Notes: generated by a model from the sequence alone, not told the origin. Shown: positions 1 to 9,578, counted from the stretch's first letter. The stretch is DNA of 64,000 bases from Lachnospiraceae bacterium (GCA_017938485.1 JAGBBM010000045.1:1-64000), one strand, 5' to 3'. Made by a program: numbers and translations.

Positions 1-195
1 ACCTTCCTTAACATTAAGAGTAAGCTTACAAGCACCCTGCTGTGGTGCACACCAGCCTACACCGTGTGTTAAACCAGAAATGTCTTTTACTTCTTTTGCC
101 TTTACCCACTTTGCTTCTTCAGGGATTGGTGCACAACCATGGTTAACACCCTGAGCAACTGGGCACATGTTCTCTACCTCATGTGAATAAATCAT
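1..195 (-). CDS. NifU-like iron-sulfur cluster scaffold protein (partial, N-terminus only)
   Basis: Reading the minus strand from the ATG at 193-195 gives 65 codons with no stop before the window edge, so the gene is cut at its C-terminal side. The visible part begins MIYSHEVENMCPVAQ and contains HGVGWCAPQQGACKL, with Cys residues typical of the short Fe-S scaffold (NifU_N-like) proteins of Clostridia. I recall these sitting beside a GGGtGRT protein, but the neighbour is outside the window. A good ribosome binding site (GAAAGGAGTC on the minus strand) precedes the ATG and fixes the start. Family assignment is by recalled similarity of the N-terminus, not by search. Confidence 0.7.
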   Translation of the reverse strand, partial: MIYSHEVENMCPVAQGVNHGCAPIPEEAKWVKAKEVKDISGLTHGVGWCAPQQGACKLTLNVKEG

Positions 196-336
196 TTTGA
201 GACTCCTTTCAAATATAAATATTTTATATAGGACATTTTTTTATATTAAAAAACATCATCGGGTATATTCTCTCATAAAACGTCAAAATAGTCTACCTTT
301 TTTGAAAATTTTTATCAAGTTTTTTGACAAAAAAAT

Positions 337-366
337 AAAAAGAGTACTTATGAAAATACTCTTTTT
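337..366 (-). terminator. Rho-independent terminator downstream of yajC
   Basis: A 10-bp perfect stem (337-346 with 357-366, AAAAAGAGTA/TACTCTTTTT) is followed on the minus strand by a T-rich run. It lies just after the yajC stop. The rest of 196-382 is AT-rich with no ORF I would support. Confidence 0.7.
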
Positions 367-382
367 ATCGTTTAGGAAAAAA

Positions 383-736
383 CTACTTTTCTTCTTCCTC
401 TTCCTCGTCCTTAACAACTGCTGAGCCAGCCTTTTCAACCTCGGCAATAGCATTCTTGTGCATAGGAATTCTACAGTTCTTATTGTTACCAAACTCAACA
501 ATTACAGTTGTATCATCAACAATATCAAGAAGAGTTCCGTAAAAACCACCAGTAGTCATAATGCTATCTCCTGGCTCCATAGAACGGTTGAGCTCATCTC
601 TTTGCTTTTGCTGTTTCTTCTGTGGTCTAATCAACATAAAGTAGAATACCGCTAACCATAAAACTATAATTAAAATAGTCATCATTGCGCTTCCACCGCC
701 TGAAGCACCGCCACCTGTTCCTTCTGCTAAAAACAT
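383..736 (-). CDS. yajC: Preprotein translocase subunit YajC
   Basis: A 117-aa protein with a short Gly/Ser-rich N-terminus, one membrane helix at about residues 17-37 (MMTILIIVLWLAVFYFMLI) and the family hallmark RPQKKQQKQ directly after it. A small cytoplasmic domain with the GDSIMTTGGFYG motif follows. YajC is the accessory single-pass subunit associated with SecDF. The C-terminus ends in an acidic EEEEEEK tail. AGGAGGATATATT precedes the ATG. It sits 15 bp downstream of tgt on the same strand, the usual tgt-yajC arrangement; secD/secF are not seen in the window. Length and motif agree with the family. Confidence 0.95.
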   Translation of the reverse strand: MFLAEGTGGGASGGGSAMMTILIIVLWLAVFYFMLIRPQKKQQKQRDELNRSMEPGDSIMTTGGFYGTLLDIVDDTTVIVEFGNNKNCRIPMHKNAIAEVEKAGSAVVKDEEEEEEK

Positions 737-751
737 AATATATCCTCCTGA

Positions 752-1879
752 TTATTTATTATTAAAGCCTTCCAGTTTACGTCGCTTGTACTGGGCAAAG
801 CGATGTTCCTCTATAGCCTCTCTAATCTCCTCCATCATATTATTATAAAAATACAAATTATGCAATACACAAAATCTCATTCCAAGCATTTCTTTTGCCT
901 TGAGGAGATGTCTAATATACGCTCTGGAATACTTTTTACAAGCCGGGCATCCACATCCTTCTTCGATAGGTCTATCATCAGTTTCATACTGCGCATTAAA
1001 GAGATTTAGCTTGCCTTGATTAGTATATACATGACCATGTCTACCATTTCTTGATGGATATACGCAGTCGAAGAAATCTACTCCTCGCTCCACTGCCTCA
1101 AGTATATTGGCCGGAGTTCCTACTCCCATAAGATAAGTTGGCTTATTCTGAGGCAAGTATGGTACTGTAGCTTCAATTATACGATACATCTCCTCATGAC
1201 TTTCGCCAACCGCAAGACCACCTATAGCATATCCATCTAAATCAAGCTCTGTAATCTGTTTTGCATGTTCTATACGGATATCCTCAAATATACCGCCTTG
1301 ATTGATACCAAATAGCATCTGTTTTTTATTGATAGTATCTTCAAGACTGTTAAGTCTTGCCATCTCATCCTTACATCTTTTAAGCCATCTTGTAGTTCTA
1401 TCTACAGAAGGCTGAATATAACTTCTTTCCGCTGTAGCAGGTGGACACTCATCAAATGCCATGGCAATGGTTGATGCCAAATTAGACTGTATCTGCATAC
1501 TTTCCTCCGGCCCCATAAATATCTTCCTGCCATCAATATGAGAGTTAAAATACACTCCCTCTTCTTTTATCTTTCTAAGTCCAGCAAGGGAAAAAACCTG
1601 AAATCCGCCCGAATCTGTTAAGATAGGCTTGTCCCACACCATAAACTTATGAAGTCCGCCCAATTTTTTAACTATCTCATCTCCTGGTCTAACATGAAGA
1701 TGATAAGTATTTGATAACTGTACCTGTGTTTTTATAGTTTGTAAATCTTCTGTAGACACAGCACCCTTAATCGCCGCTATAGTTCCTACATTCATAAACA
1801 CTGGTGTCTGTATAACTCCATGAGGAGTGGTAAATTCACCTCTTTTTGCATTTCCGTCTGTTGTAATTAATTTATACAT
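752..1879 (-). CDS. tgt: Queuine tRNA-ribosyltransferase
   Basis: A 375-aa TIM-barrel enzyme that swaps guanine-34 in GUN-anticodon tRNAs for a queuosine precursor (preQ1 in bacteria). Visible family motifs are NTYHLHVRPG near residue 60, ILTDSGGFQVFSL (catalytic Asp region), MAFDECPP, GGLAVGE, and DFFDCVYPSRNGRHG containing the second catalytic Asp. The zinc site CGCPACKKYSRAYIRHL lies near residue 310. Full length for the family. AAAGGTGATAT precedes the ATG. It forms a two-gene unit with yajC. Confidence 0.97.
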   Translation of the reverse strand: MYKLITTDGNAKRGEFTTPHGVIQTPVFMNVGTIAAIKGAVSTEDLQTIKTQVQLSNTYHLHVRPGDEIVKKLGGLHKFMVWDKPILTDSGGFQVFSLAGLRKIKEEGVYFNSHIDGRKIFMGPEESMQIQSNLASTIAMAFDECPPATAERSYIQPSVDRTTRWLKRCKDEMARLNSLEDTINKKQMLFGINQGGIFEDIRIEHAKQITELDLDGYAIGGLAVGESHEEMYRIIEATVPYLPQNKPTYLMGVGTPANILEAVERGVDFFDCVYPSRNGRHGHVYTNQGKLNLFNAQYETDDRPIEEGCGCPACKKYSRAYIRHLLKAKEMLGMRFCVLHNLYFYNNMMEEIREAIEEHRFAQYKRRKLEGFNNK

Positions 1880-2056
1880 ATATCACCTTTAACTTATTAT
1901 AATAGTTTTATCTTAATGATTATAACATACCTTAATATATTTTCAAGTTGGTACAAACTCTATAAAATATATTTTCCAAACATTATTTTTTTATTGAAGA
2001 AACTTTCCTCCATATATATAATATACACTATAAAATCATTCTACGCGAGGTTGGAT

Positions 2057-2329
2057 ATGTTTCGAATCTGGGGCAAACTAATTAAAGACAATAAATTATT
2101 AAGAGATCATACCGTTTGTATCGAGGATTACACTATGACAAGAACTGCTAAGGTTTATCAAGCCTTAGACGAACTCTGTTATGAATTTGATTTATCAAAA
2201 CCCATATGGCTTGATATAAACAAAAAAGATTTTATCATGCATTCACGAACTAGATTTACTCAGGATAGCTTTATAGATGAAATCGACTTCGATTATCTAG
2301 ACTTTTGGGTTATTGAAGAGGAGTACTAA
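2057..2329 (+). CDS. Conserved small hypothetical protein (90 aa)
   Basis: The frame is open further upstream, but the ATG at 2057 is the best start: a GCGAGG-type ribosome site lies just before it and the upstream codons look like AT-rich leader. The 90-aa product begins MFRIWGKLIKDNKLLRD and has many acidic and aromatic residues near its end (SFIDEIDFDYLDFWVIEEEY). I recall similar short proteins in Lachnospiraceae but no assigned function. No membrane segment or known motif is visible. It is a single-gene unit, divergent from tgt, and ends at a shared bidirectional terminator. Confidence 0.7.
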   Translation: MFRIWGKLIKDNKLLRDHTVCIEDYTMTRTAKVYQALDELCYEFDLSKPIWLDINKKDFIMHSRTRFTQDSFIDEIDFDYLDFWVIEEEY

Positions 2330-2334
2330 AAAAA

Positions 2335-2365
2335 GAGGCACAACTAATATGTTGTGTCTCTTTTT
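2335..2365. terminator. Bidirectional terminator
   Basis: The stem GAGGCACAAC (2335-2344) pairs with GTTGTGTCTC (2351-2360) with one G-U pair and a 6-nt loop. A T-run follows on the plus strand and an A-run precedes it. It lies between two convergent genes and can serve both. Confidence 0.8.
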
Positions 2366-2375
2366 CTAGGAATTA

Positions 2376-4478
2376 CTACTCTTCTTCCTCTACAGATTCT
2401 TCTTCGTATTCCTCTTCCTCAGTATACTCATCTTCCTCTGCAGGTTCCTCCTCGTATTCCTCTTCTTCAGTATACTCATCTTCCTCTACAGGTTCTTCCT
2501 CGTATTCCTCTTCCTCTGCAGGTTCTTCTTCGTATTCCTCTTCTTCGGTATACTCTTCTTCCTCTACAGGCTCTTCCTCGTATTCCTCTTCCTCGGTATA
2601 CTCATCTTCCTCTACAGGTTCTTCTTCGTATTCCTCTTCCTCGGCATACTCATCTTCCTCTACAGGTTCTTCCTCGTATTCCTCTTCCTCGGCGTACTCT
2701 TCTTCCTCTGCAGATTCTTCCTCGTATTCCTCTTCCTCAGTATACTCGTCTTCCTCTACAGGTTCCTCTTCGTATTCCTCTTCCTCAGTATACTCGTCTT
2801 CCTCTACAAATTCTTCTTCGTATTCCTCTTCCTCAGCGTACTCTTCTTCCTCTGCAGGTTCTTCGTCATACTCATCTTCCTCGGCGTACTCATCTTCCTC
2901 TACAGATTCCTCTTCTGTAGGTTCATCATCTTCATCAGCAAAATATGCAGAATAATCTGTATCGTCTTCTGGCTCTTCTTCCTCAATCTCAACAGCTGTC
3001 TCTTCGAGAACTTGATTCATCTCCTCGATGTTACCATCCTTAAGACTTCCGATAATCTTAGCAATCTGATTAAGCTCCTCGATTACGTTGTTAAGCTCAT
3101 TTAAGTTTGACTCACAAAGGTCTGCTGATGACTGAGCATTAGCAGCAATCTCTTCACTGGCAGCCTGCTGATTAGCAAGACCATCAATAATAGAGTTGTT
3201 GGAAGCGTCAAGATTACCACTGATTTTATCGAGCTCTTCCATATCACCGTGAAGCTCATCTACTACCCCAGCAATAGCCTGGAATGAGCTGTCCGCTGCA
3301 TCTATGTATTTAGCCTGTTCCTCAACAGCCATAACACTCTTTTTAACCATCTCTGATGTATAATTTGCAAGTTCTGTAACTCCACGAAGAAGTTCAGTTA
3401 TACTATCAATAGAACTTCTTGTATCGTCAGCAAGCTTACGAATCTCATCTGCAACAACTGCAAATCCTCTTCCCTGCTCTCCAGCACGTGCAGCCTCAAT
3501 AGAAGCATTTAAAGCAAGAAGATTTGTCTGACTTGAAATCTGATATATAATCTGTGTAATCTGTTCTGCTGACTCAATCTTTTCACAAAGCTCAGCAGAA
3601 ACTCTTGTAACATCTTCGTTTGCTACATTTATATCATCTGACCTAACCTTAAGTCCTTCGATAATCTCAAGACCATCCTTTACAGACTCAATAGCCTTCT
3701 TTGTAGACTCCACTGTATGATCCTTAACATCAATAAGGTTGTCAATTATATCCTGAATCTGCTGAGTCATAGATGTTGAAGTTTCCATATTCTCAGCTGT
3801 ATCTGTAACACCAAGAGATATGGCATCTACTGACTTAGTAACTTCCTCTGTTGCCGCCTGAAACACATCAAGCTTTGACTGAAGCTGTTCGATATGGGCG
3901 TTACCATTATCCACAACCTTAACCATATTCTCTGTAATCTCTTCCTGATATGCAACGTGATACTCAATCTCCTGCTTATCAGTCTCCTGATCACGAAGAA
4001 TAATATTACAAGCCATAACAATACCAAATGTAAAAAGTACTGCCAAGAGGAATATCTCTATCCAAAGGGCTGATGCCACAAAACCATCAAGGGCAATTCT
4101 AAGAATCATACCAATAAGTGTACCAACTAAAGAAACTCCACTGGTTACCTTTATATGAAATGGTTCCATATAAACAATACACATACCCATAGCAATAAAT
4201 ACAGGTAGAACATCAATTAGTTCAAATGACATAAAGAAATTGATTGTAACAAGCAATGCAAACAAGGTTATACTTATGTACTTTGTGAGTTCACTTCTAT
4301 CGTTTATTATATTAAACACCACGTTGCCCACAGCAAACAATGCAAAAAGCACAAGCAACAGCACAAAATTCTCCTGTTTCTTATGATTTATAATAAGTAC
4401 TAAAATCTTTGCAACAGCAAATGCAACCATAACTTTTACAGCCAGCGCATTCTTTTTTGCCAATCTAATTCCGTTCAT
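2376..4478 (-). CDS. Methyl-accepting chemotaxis protein with acidic repeat tail
   Basis: A 700-aa chemoreceptor-like protein. Residues about 10-160 hold five or six hydrophobic helices with no extracellular ligand domain, so it may sense something in or near the membrane. Residues about 190-480 form the coiled-coil signalling domain, with the conserved hairpin at about 313-350 ([20 protein letters not shown], then [15 protein letters not shown]). No HAMP domain is evident. From residue 525 to the end the protein is almost entirely Glu, Tyr, Asp and Pro in tandem 16-residue units, very unusual for this family. AAGAGGTGACTAT precedes the ATG. No chemotaxis kinase or adaptor gene is nearby. Confidence 0.9.
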   Translation of the reverse strand: MNGIRLAKKNALAVKVMVAFAVAKILVLIINHKKQENFVLLLVLFALFAVGNVVFNIINDRSELTKYISITLFALLVTINFFMSFELIDVLPVFIAMGMCIVYMEPFHIKVTSGVSLVGTLIGMILRIALDGFVASALWIEIFLLAVLFTFGIVMACNIILRDQETDKQEIEYHVAYQEEITENMVKVVDNGNAHIEQLQSKLDVFQAATEEVTKSVDAISLGVTDTAENMETSTSMTQQIQDIIDNLIDVKDHTVESTKKAIESVKDGLEIIEGLKVRSDDINVANEDVTRVSAELCEKIESAEQITQIIYQISSQTNLLALNASIEAARAGEQGRGFAVVADEIRKLADDTRSSIDSITELLRGVTELANYTSEMVKKSVMAVEEQAKYIDAADSSFQAIAGVVDELHGDMEELDKISGNLDASNNSIIDGLANQQAASEEIAANAQSSADLCESNLNELNNVIEELNQIAKIIGSLKDGNIEEMNQVLEETAVEIEEEEPEDDTDYSAYFADEDDEPTEEESVEEDEYAEEDEYDEEPAEEEEYAEEEEYEEEFVEEDEYTEEEEYEEEPVEEDEYTEEEEYEEESAEEEEYAEEEEYEEEPVEEDEYAEEEEYEEEPVEEDEYTEEEEYEEEPVEEEEYTEEEEYEEEPAEEEEYEEEPVEEDEYTEEEEYEEEPAEEDEYTEEEEYEEESVEEEE
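2379..2906 (-). repeat. Tandem 48-bp coding repeats (acidic tail of the chemoreceptor)
   Basis: About eleven tandem units, ten of 48 bp and one of 30 bp, plus an 18-bp partial unit before the stop. Each full unit encodes 16 residues of the type [16 protein letters not shown]. Units differ mainly at position 1 (Pro/Ser/Phe), position 2 (Val/Ala) and the Thr/Ala after the first Tyr. Unit 9 is shortened to 10 residues, suggesting copy-number change by slippage or unequal crossover. The reading frame is kept throughout. Confidence 0.9.
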
Positions 4479-4641
4479 ATAGTCACCTCTTATTTATCTT
4501 AGTATTGTATGTACACATATCTAGACTAAATTATATCAAAACCCAAGTTCAAAGTCTACATTTATAATTCATTTTTCTTGTACTTTATCAATAAAAATGT
4601 TATCTTATTATATACTTATTAAGAACAAAAAAGGAGCAATT

Positions 4642-5271
4642 ATGTTTCAGATAAATAACATTTCAAAAAACTATGGCAAAAAGCAGATATTGAACAACAT
4701 TTCTTTGGAAGCTTCCGCTGGAGATGCTATCGGTATACTTGGCATAAACGGTTCAGGTAAATCCACACTCCTCACCTGTATTGCCTCATATTTTGCCAAC
4801 GACACATCCGTAAACACTGGATATGTTCCTCAGGAAAATCCTTTGTTCGACGAATTAAAGCCTGTAGACAACATTAAGATGTGGACAAAGCTTTCAAAAA
4901 AACAAATTATGGATAAGCTAAACAATCCACCTCTTCTCGATATGGGCATAATAGACTTTTTAGACACACCTGTAAAAAAGATGTCAGGTGGTATGAAAAA
5001 ACGTCTTTCTCTTGCCACTGTTTTAATTAATGAGCCAACTCTTTTACTGTTAGATGAGCCATTTGCAGCATTAGACCTTCCTGCCAAGCAGGATATATTA
5101 AGCTATATGGCCTCTTTCAGAGCAAATCAGGGAACAATTATAATTGCTTCCCACGATGAAGATGTATTTAATTTTTGTAACAAGGTATATCTCCTAAAAA
5201 ACAAGGAGCTTATAGATACGGACGAATTACATTCTAAAGGTATTAGTTATGCCGACATTCTAAGGAGTTAA
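4642..5271 (+). CDS. ABC transporter ATP-binding protein
   Basis: A 209-aa nucleotide-binding subunit. Walker A is GILGINGSGKST (about residues 34-45), the Q-loop is GYVPQENPLF, the signature is KMSGGMKKRLSLA, Walker B is LLLLDEPFAALD and the H-loop is IIASHDED. The ATG at 4642 is chosen because AAGGAGCAATT precedes it; a longer frame from 4597 has no ribosome site. The next gene starts 1 bp after the stop and encodes a membrane permease, so this ATPase probably energises an exporter with the two following permeases. Substrate unknown. Confidence 0.93.
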   Translation: MFQINNISKNYGKKQILNNISLEASAGDAIGILGINGSGKSTLLTCIASYFANDTSVNTGYVPQENPLFDELKPVDNIKMWTKLSKKQIMDKLNNPPLLDMGIIDFLDTPVKKMSGGMKKRLSLATVLINEPTLLLLDEPFAALDLPAKQDILSYMASFRANQGTIIIASHDEDVFNFCNKVYLLKNKELIDTDELHSKGISYADILRS

Positions 5272-5272
5272 T

Positions 5273-6394
5273 ATGTATAACAATAAGTTTTTTTTGAATC
5301 TTACGGTTGCCAACCTTAAACGTTTAAAAAATTACATATTGCCAATTTTCATATCCATTGTGATTATTCTTTCTATATGTGCCGGTGCTGGTATAATTAT
5401 TTCGAAAAATATCTACAAAGCCGGTGTAAGTAGCAAAGTTAGTATAGCCTACTATCTTCCTGATGATGAAGACAAAAAAGCGAATAACTTTGGTTTAAAT
5501 ATCATAAAGGAAATGGAAAGCACCAAGGAAGTCGTGAATCTCATACAGGTAGATAATATAGATGATGGCTACGAATTACTTGAAAAAGGTGATGTTCTTT
5601 ATTATATCATTGTACCTGAAAGCTTCTTTTCCGGCATAATGGACAGTACTAATCCAGAACTTACCATACTGTTTAGGGACAACTCCCAGATAACTGCATA
5701 TATATCTAACGAACTTTTCTGTTCTTACGCAAGATATCTTGGTGTAGCACAGGCTGGCGTATATAGCGCTCTTGACACCCTTAGAATTCATGAGACCGAC
5801 AGTGACGAACGTAAATCTATACAAAAACTCGTGAATATGTCTTATCTTGACCGTTCTTTGAATAAAGATGCCTATTTTGATAAGATAGAAGCCACTGCAG
5901 AAGGCAATCACAGTCTCCTAGAACACTATATGGCTTCAGCAGTTATGCTCAGTTTGTTTTTTATAGCTTTTGTTATGATGCCATACCTACAAGGTTACAA
6001 TAAGGGATTAATTACCAAACTAAACACATATAAGACAAATAGTTTCCACATTTTTGCAAGCAACTTCATTGCATCTATCCCAGCAGTTTATGTGGCATTT
6101 GTACCCTGTTTTATAATAATTAGCATTATCACAAAAAGCTTTAATCCACTTGGTCTAATATGGATTTTACCTTCTATATTGATTATAAGCCTTTTGATTA
6201 ATATTATATCTTCACTATGCAACAATCAATTCACTGCCAATATGGCTGTACTTGTTTTTACACTTATTATTGCATATGTAGGTGGCGGTATCTTGCCTCA
6301 AGCTATGCTTCCCGAGGCAGTAAATGATTTTTCCACTTTCCTTCCAGGAGAGTACATTATAACTAACATTGCCAATTCATTATTTGGTTTATAA
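5273..6394 (+). CDS. ABC-2 type transporter permease
   Basis: A 373-aa membrane protein of the ABC-2 exporter type. One helix near residues 18-40 is followed by an extracytoplasmic domain of about 170 residues and then a group of five or so helices from about residue 220 to the end, with the short hydrophobic terminus expected of the family. The start at 5273 has AAGGAGTTAAT before it. It is coupled to the upstream ATPase (1-bp gap) and lies 12 bp before a second permease, so the transporter is probably a heterodimer of two permeases. Substrate cannot be told from sequence. Confidence 0.85.
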   Translation: MYNNKFFLNLTVANLKRLKNYILPIFISIVIILSICAGAGIIISKNIYKAGVSSKVSIAYYLPDDEDKKANNFGLNIIKEMESTKEVVNLIQVDNIDDGYELLEKGDVLYYIIVPESFFSGIMDSTNPELTILFRDNSQITAYISNELFCSYARYLGVAQAGVYSALDTLRIHETDSDERKSIQKLVNMSYLDRSLNKDAYFDKIEATAEGNHSLLEHYMASAVMLSLFFIAFVMMPYLQGYNKGLITKLNTYKTNSFHIFASNFIASIPAVYVAFVPCFIIISIITKSFNPLGLIWILPSILIISLLINIISSLCNNQFTANMAVLVFTLIIAYVGGGILPQAMLPEAVNDFSTFLPGEYIITNIANSLFGL

Positions 6395-6406
6395 AAAGGA
6401 GTAACT

Positions 6407-7348
6407 ATGAATTTCTTTAATCGTTTTTTTGTATTTACAAAAAGAATTTTTTCTAGAAAATCATATATTATAATGCTTTTAACCATCATAGCTCTAACCA
6501 CAGTTTACACCTGTTTACCAGAAAAGAAGCAATCCTCACAGATAAGAGTTGCCATATACTGTGATTATGACACAGATTATATGGAAGAAACTTTTAGATG
6601 CTTAGATGACATAAATACTATGTACGATTTCTATATAACATCCGATATGGACCATCTTCTTACAGATGTAAAATCAGGTTACGCACATTGTGGTTTTTAC
6701 ATCCCTGATATGTTTTTTGAAAACTACATTACCGGTCTGCCTGATTCACCTATGATTATGTATGACACTCCGTCTTCTACAATGTCCTCTGCCATATCAG
6801 AAAGTTTATTTAGCTGTATTCTCAAGGTATGCTCACCTGAAATCTTAACAGTAGTTGTAGATAAGCCTGAATACAATCAGGAATTAATAAATGGTATTAC
6901 CAGCTATCTTTACGGAGACGAAGTATTCACAATTGAATCACTCACAGGCGGAGAATATAATTACAAAGACGAAACTTACAAAATCAACATACCTGTCTAC
7001 GAGACAAGTCTCATTTTAATATTTTTTTCTTCACTACTAGGCTTACTTATATTTATGCAGGATTCCGAGAAAAATATATATGTTGCCCTATCTGTTAAAG
7101 AAACTTTCACAATCAAGTTCACAAATATACTGACCGCTGTATTACCAATTACAGGTACAGGTATGATTTGTCTTCTTGTCATGAATAGTTTACCTCAGAT
7201 TTTAAGCCTTTTTGTCTTTAGTATTGTAGCTATTTTAGGTAGTTTACTAATAAATATTTTCATAAGAAAAAGCACCCTTCTTTTAAAGGTGCTTCCTCTT
7301 ATAATGCTTATTTTAATCGTATTCGTATTCTTAAATAGTCTGATATAA
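6407..7348 (+). CDS. Second ABC-2 type permease of the same transporter
   Basis: A 313-aa protein laid out like the preceding gene: N-terminal helix at about residues 21-36, a soluble outer domain, then four hydrophobic helices from about residue 198 to the C-terminus. It is shorter than its partner. AAAAGGAGTAACT precedes the ATG. It is the last gene of the three-gene exporter operon and converges on the yigZ-like gene with only 2 bp between stops, so no separate terminator fits there; transcription may run into the antisense of the neighbour. Confidence 0.78.
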   Translation: MNFFNRFFVFTKRIFSRKSYIIMLLTIIALTTVYTCLPEKKQSSQIRVAIYCDYDTDYMEETFRCLDDINTMYDFYITSDMDHLLTDVKSGYAHCGFYIPDMFFENYITGLPDSPMIMYDTPSSTMSSAISESLFSCILKVCSPEILTVVVDKPEYNQELINGITSYLYGDEVFTIESLTGGEYNYKDETYKINIPVYETSLILIFFSSLLGLLIFMQDSEKNIYVALSVKETFTIKFTNILTAVLPITGTGMICLLVMNSLPQILSLFVFSIVAILGSLLINIFIRKSTLLLKVLPLIMLILIVFVFLNSLI

Positions 7349-7350
7349 TA

Positions 7351-7971
7351 TTATCCAAATATCTCATCATGTATATCGAAGACTGCTCTTGCTCCTGTAG
7401 CCTCGGTTATATCCGCCAATATCTTATTACTCATATGGGCTGGGAGCTCCACCTTAAAGGTGACATCCTCTGCAAAATCCGTATTAACAATATTAACCTC
7501 TGCTGTATTAAGTATATACTGAATCTTACCCATGTCTGTATAATTAGTCTTGATATCCACAGGTACTATTCGTTGCATAAGCTTGATTTCACAATTTTTC
7601 AGAGCCTCCTTGCTTGCATCAGTATAGGCTCTTACCAAGCCGCCTGTACCAAGAAGTGTTCCGCCAAAATATCTCGTAACTACTATGCATATGTTGTGAA
7701 CACCTGAACCATTTATAACTTCCAAAATAGGCTTTCCCGCTGTTCCCTGAGGTTCTCCATCATCAGAAAATCTTAACAGAGGCATATCCTCACCTATGGA
7801 AAAGGCAAAGCAATTGTGTCTGGCATCATAGTGTTTTTTCTTAATACGCTCAATAAAAGCATAGGCTTCTTCCTCACTGGTTACTGGTTCAATCTGACCG
7901 ATAAATCGAGACTTCTTCTCTACAATCTCGCCTTCTCCACCCTTAACCAGATTTAAATAACTGTCTAGCAT
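7351..7971 (-). CDS. YigZ/IMPACT family protein
   Basis: A 206-aa protein of the YigZ/IMPACT family. Conserved stretches are KKSRFIGQIEPV near the N-terminus, HNCFAFSIG, RFSDDGEPQGTAGKPIL and VTRYFGGTLLGTGGLVRAY. The last third is a small ferredoxin-like domain. The eukaryotic relative modulates the Gcn2 kinase; the bacterial role is not firmly established. AGGAGATCTGT precedes the ATG. It lies 12 bp downstream of nrdR. Confidence 0.92.
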   Translation of the reverse strand: MLDSYLNLVKGGEGEIVEKKSRFIGQIEPVTSEEEAYAFIERIKKKHYDARHNCFAFSIGEDMPLLRFSDDGEPQGTAGKPILEVINGSGVHNICIVVTRYFGGTLLGTGGLVRAYTDASKEALKNCEIKLMQRIVPVDIKTNYTDMGKIQYILNTAEVNIVNTDFAEDVTFKVELPAHMSNKILADITEATGARAVFDIHDEIFG

Positions 7972-7983
7972 ACAGATCTCCTA

Positions 7984-8439
7984 TTACTTGTTATCCAAGA
8001 GTTTTTTAAGCTCACTCATAAATGTATTAACATCCTTGAACTCTCTATAAACAGATGCAAATCTAACATAGGCTACCTGGTCTAAATCCTTTAACTGATC
8101 CATTACTATCTCACCAATTTGCTTACTCTCGATTTCTTTGACTTCTAAATTGAAAATCTTGTTTTCAATTTCATCAATGCATCTTTCAATATCATCTACA
8201 GAAACTGGTCTCTTGTGACAGGATCTTACAACACCTGACTCAATTTTAGCTCTATCATAAGTTTCTCTGTTTTTATCCTTCTTTATTACTATGAGTGGTA
8301 TAGTCTCTACCTTCTCATAAGTGGTAAATCTCTTGCCACACTCATCACACTGTCTTCTTCTTCTAATGGCCTGATTCTCATCAGCTGGTCTAGAATCGAT
8401 AACTCTGGTATTATCATCTCCACAAAATGGACATCTCAT
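7984..8439 (-). CDS. nrdR: Transcriptional repressor NrdR
   Basis: A 151-aa regulator of ribonucleotide reductase genes. It begins MRCPFCGDDNTRVIDSRP, with the paired zinc-ribbon Cys (CPFC and CDECGKRF). An ATP-cone domain from about residue 49 follows (PLIVIKKDKNRETYDRAKI), which binds ATP/dATP and controls repression. Full family length. AAAGGAGATAATATT precedes the ATG. No nrd structural gene lies in the window, so its targets must be elsewhere. Confidence 0.96.
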   Translation of the reverse strand: MRCPFCGDDNTRVIDSRPADENQAIRRRRQCDECGKRFTTYEKVETIPLIVIKKDKNRETYDRAKIESGVVRSCHKRPVSVDDIERCIDEIENKIFNLEVKEIESKQIGEIVMDQLKDLDQVAYVRFASVYREFKDVNTFMSELKKLLDNK

Positions 8440-8474
8440 AATATTATCTCCTTTGCATTATCACATATATGTGA

Positions 8475-8735
8475 TTAATCTCCTGTAACCTTACGAATAT
8501 CGCAAGCATCAATATCAACCAATACTATATCAGGTCCTATACGAACAATATCGCAAAACCTTATATAGTATTCTGTACAAGTCCCGAAACAGGAAAAGAG
8601 TTTTCCTGGTCCCGGCACTATTATAGCACATATATTTCCCGAACATGGATCAAAATCCACATCAGCTACATATCCTAATCTTCGGCAATCCTTACAATTA
8701 ATAACCTCTTTTTCCTTTAATTCAAGAAAACGCAT
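8475..8735 (-). CDS. YlmC/YmxH family sporulation-type protein (PRC-barrel)
   Basis: An 86-aa PRC-barrel-like protein beginning MRFLELKEKEVINCKDCRRLGYVADVD. This matches the short YlmC/YmxH proteins that are common in spore-forming Firmicutes and often lie near sporulation or nrdR genes. It has several Cys and a typical FCDIVRIGPDIVLVD strand region. GGGGATCCTAT precedes the ATG. Exact function unknown; the link to sporulation rests on the family only. Confidence 0.82.
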   Translation of the reverse strand: MRFLELKEKEVINCKDCRRLGYVADVDFDPCSGNICAIIVPGPGKLFSCFGTCTEYYIRFCDIVRIGPDIVLVDIDACDIRKVTGD

Positions 8736-8779
8736 ATAGGATCCCCAAATCTTTTATATTAGTATATTCACTAAGCAGA

Positions 8780-9568
8780 TTATTTGATTATCTTAACTGG
8801 ACATTTTTCTTTACAAGTTCCGCATCCTGTACACTTGTCGTAATCAACCTTGGCAAGATAATTATCAACAGTTATGGCGTTCTGTGGGCAATTCTTAGCA
8901 CATATACCACAGCCTATACAACCACTCTGACAAACCGCCTTTACATCCTTACCAAAATCCTTTGAATTACACTCTACTATAGCACCTGCATCATATGGCA
9001 CCATCTCGATAATATGGCGTGGACATTCTGCCACACACATACCACAGGATTTACATTTATCCTTATCAATTACAGCAATGCCATCAACTATACTAATAGC
9101 ACCAAACTGACAAACTGCCTGACATGAGCCATAGCCCATACAACCATATGAACATGCCTTTGGTCCACCTCCTGGTGCATTAGCTGCAATCTTACAATTC
9201 TTAGGTCCTACATAATCGTAAGCATCCTTAGCCTTGTTACAATCACCAGCACACTTTACATGGGCAACCATCTTAACAGTTGAGGCTTCCCCACCAACTA
9301 TCTCAGCAATCTTTTTGGCAACTTCTTCTCCTCCTACAGGACACCCACTAGGTGAAGCTTCGCCCTTTGCAATAGCACATGCAAGACCATCACATCCAGG
9401 ATATCCACAACCACCACAATTGTTACCTGGAAGAATCTCACGTATTGCGATTTCTTTTTCGTCTACATCTACCTTGAATTTCTCACTGGCAACGCCAAGG
9501 AGAATTCCAGCAAAAATACCAACCACACTTACAACCGCTGCTGCGATTACAATTGACATTATATCCAT
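8780..9568 (-). CDS. rnfB: Electron transport complex subunit RnfB
   Basis: A 262-aa iron-sulfur subunit. It has an N-terminal membrane anchor (residues about 5-27), then the RnfB Fe-S domain with NCGGCGYPGCDGLACAIAKG, then a ferredoxin region with CKSCGMCVAECP, CIGCGICAKNCP and CTGCGTCKEKCP. This is the likely entry point for electrons from reduced ferredoxin. GGAGGAATCT precedes the ATG. It is the last gene of the rnf operon in the order C-D/G-E-A-B; rnfA ends 10 bp before its start. Confidence 0.95.
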   Translation of the reverse strand: MDIMSIVIAAAVVSVVGIFAGILLGVASEKFKVDVDEKEIAIREILPGNNCGGCGYPGCDGLACAIAKGEASPSGCPVGGEEVAKKIAEIVGGEASTVKMVAHVKCAGDCNKAKDAYDYVGPKNCKIAANAPGGGPKACSYGCMGYGSCQAVCQFGAISIVDGIAVIDKDKCKSCGMCVAECPRHIIEMVPYDAGAIVECNSKDFGKDVKAVCQSGCIGCGICAKNCPQNAITVDNYLAKVDYDKCTGCGTCKEKCPVKIIK

Positions 9569-9578
9569 AGATTCCTCC

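Noticed and set aside
1916..2056. Longer start for the 90-aa gene
   Set aside because: Leader-like AT-rich codons with no ribosome site; the ATG at 2057 has one.
2379..2906. CRISPR array
   Set aside because: Units are contiguous, in frame and without unique spacers, so it is a coding tandem repeat.
2354..2920. 188-codon plus-strand open frame with Leu/Pro repeats
   Set aside because: It is the antisense shadow of the acidic repeat tail of the chemoreceptor and has no ribosome site.
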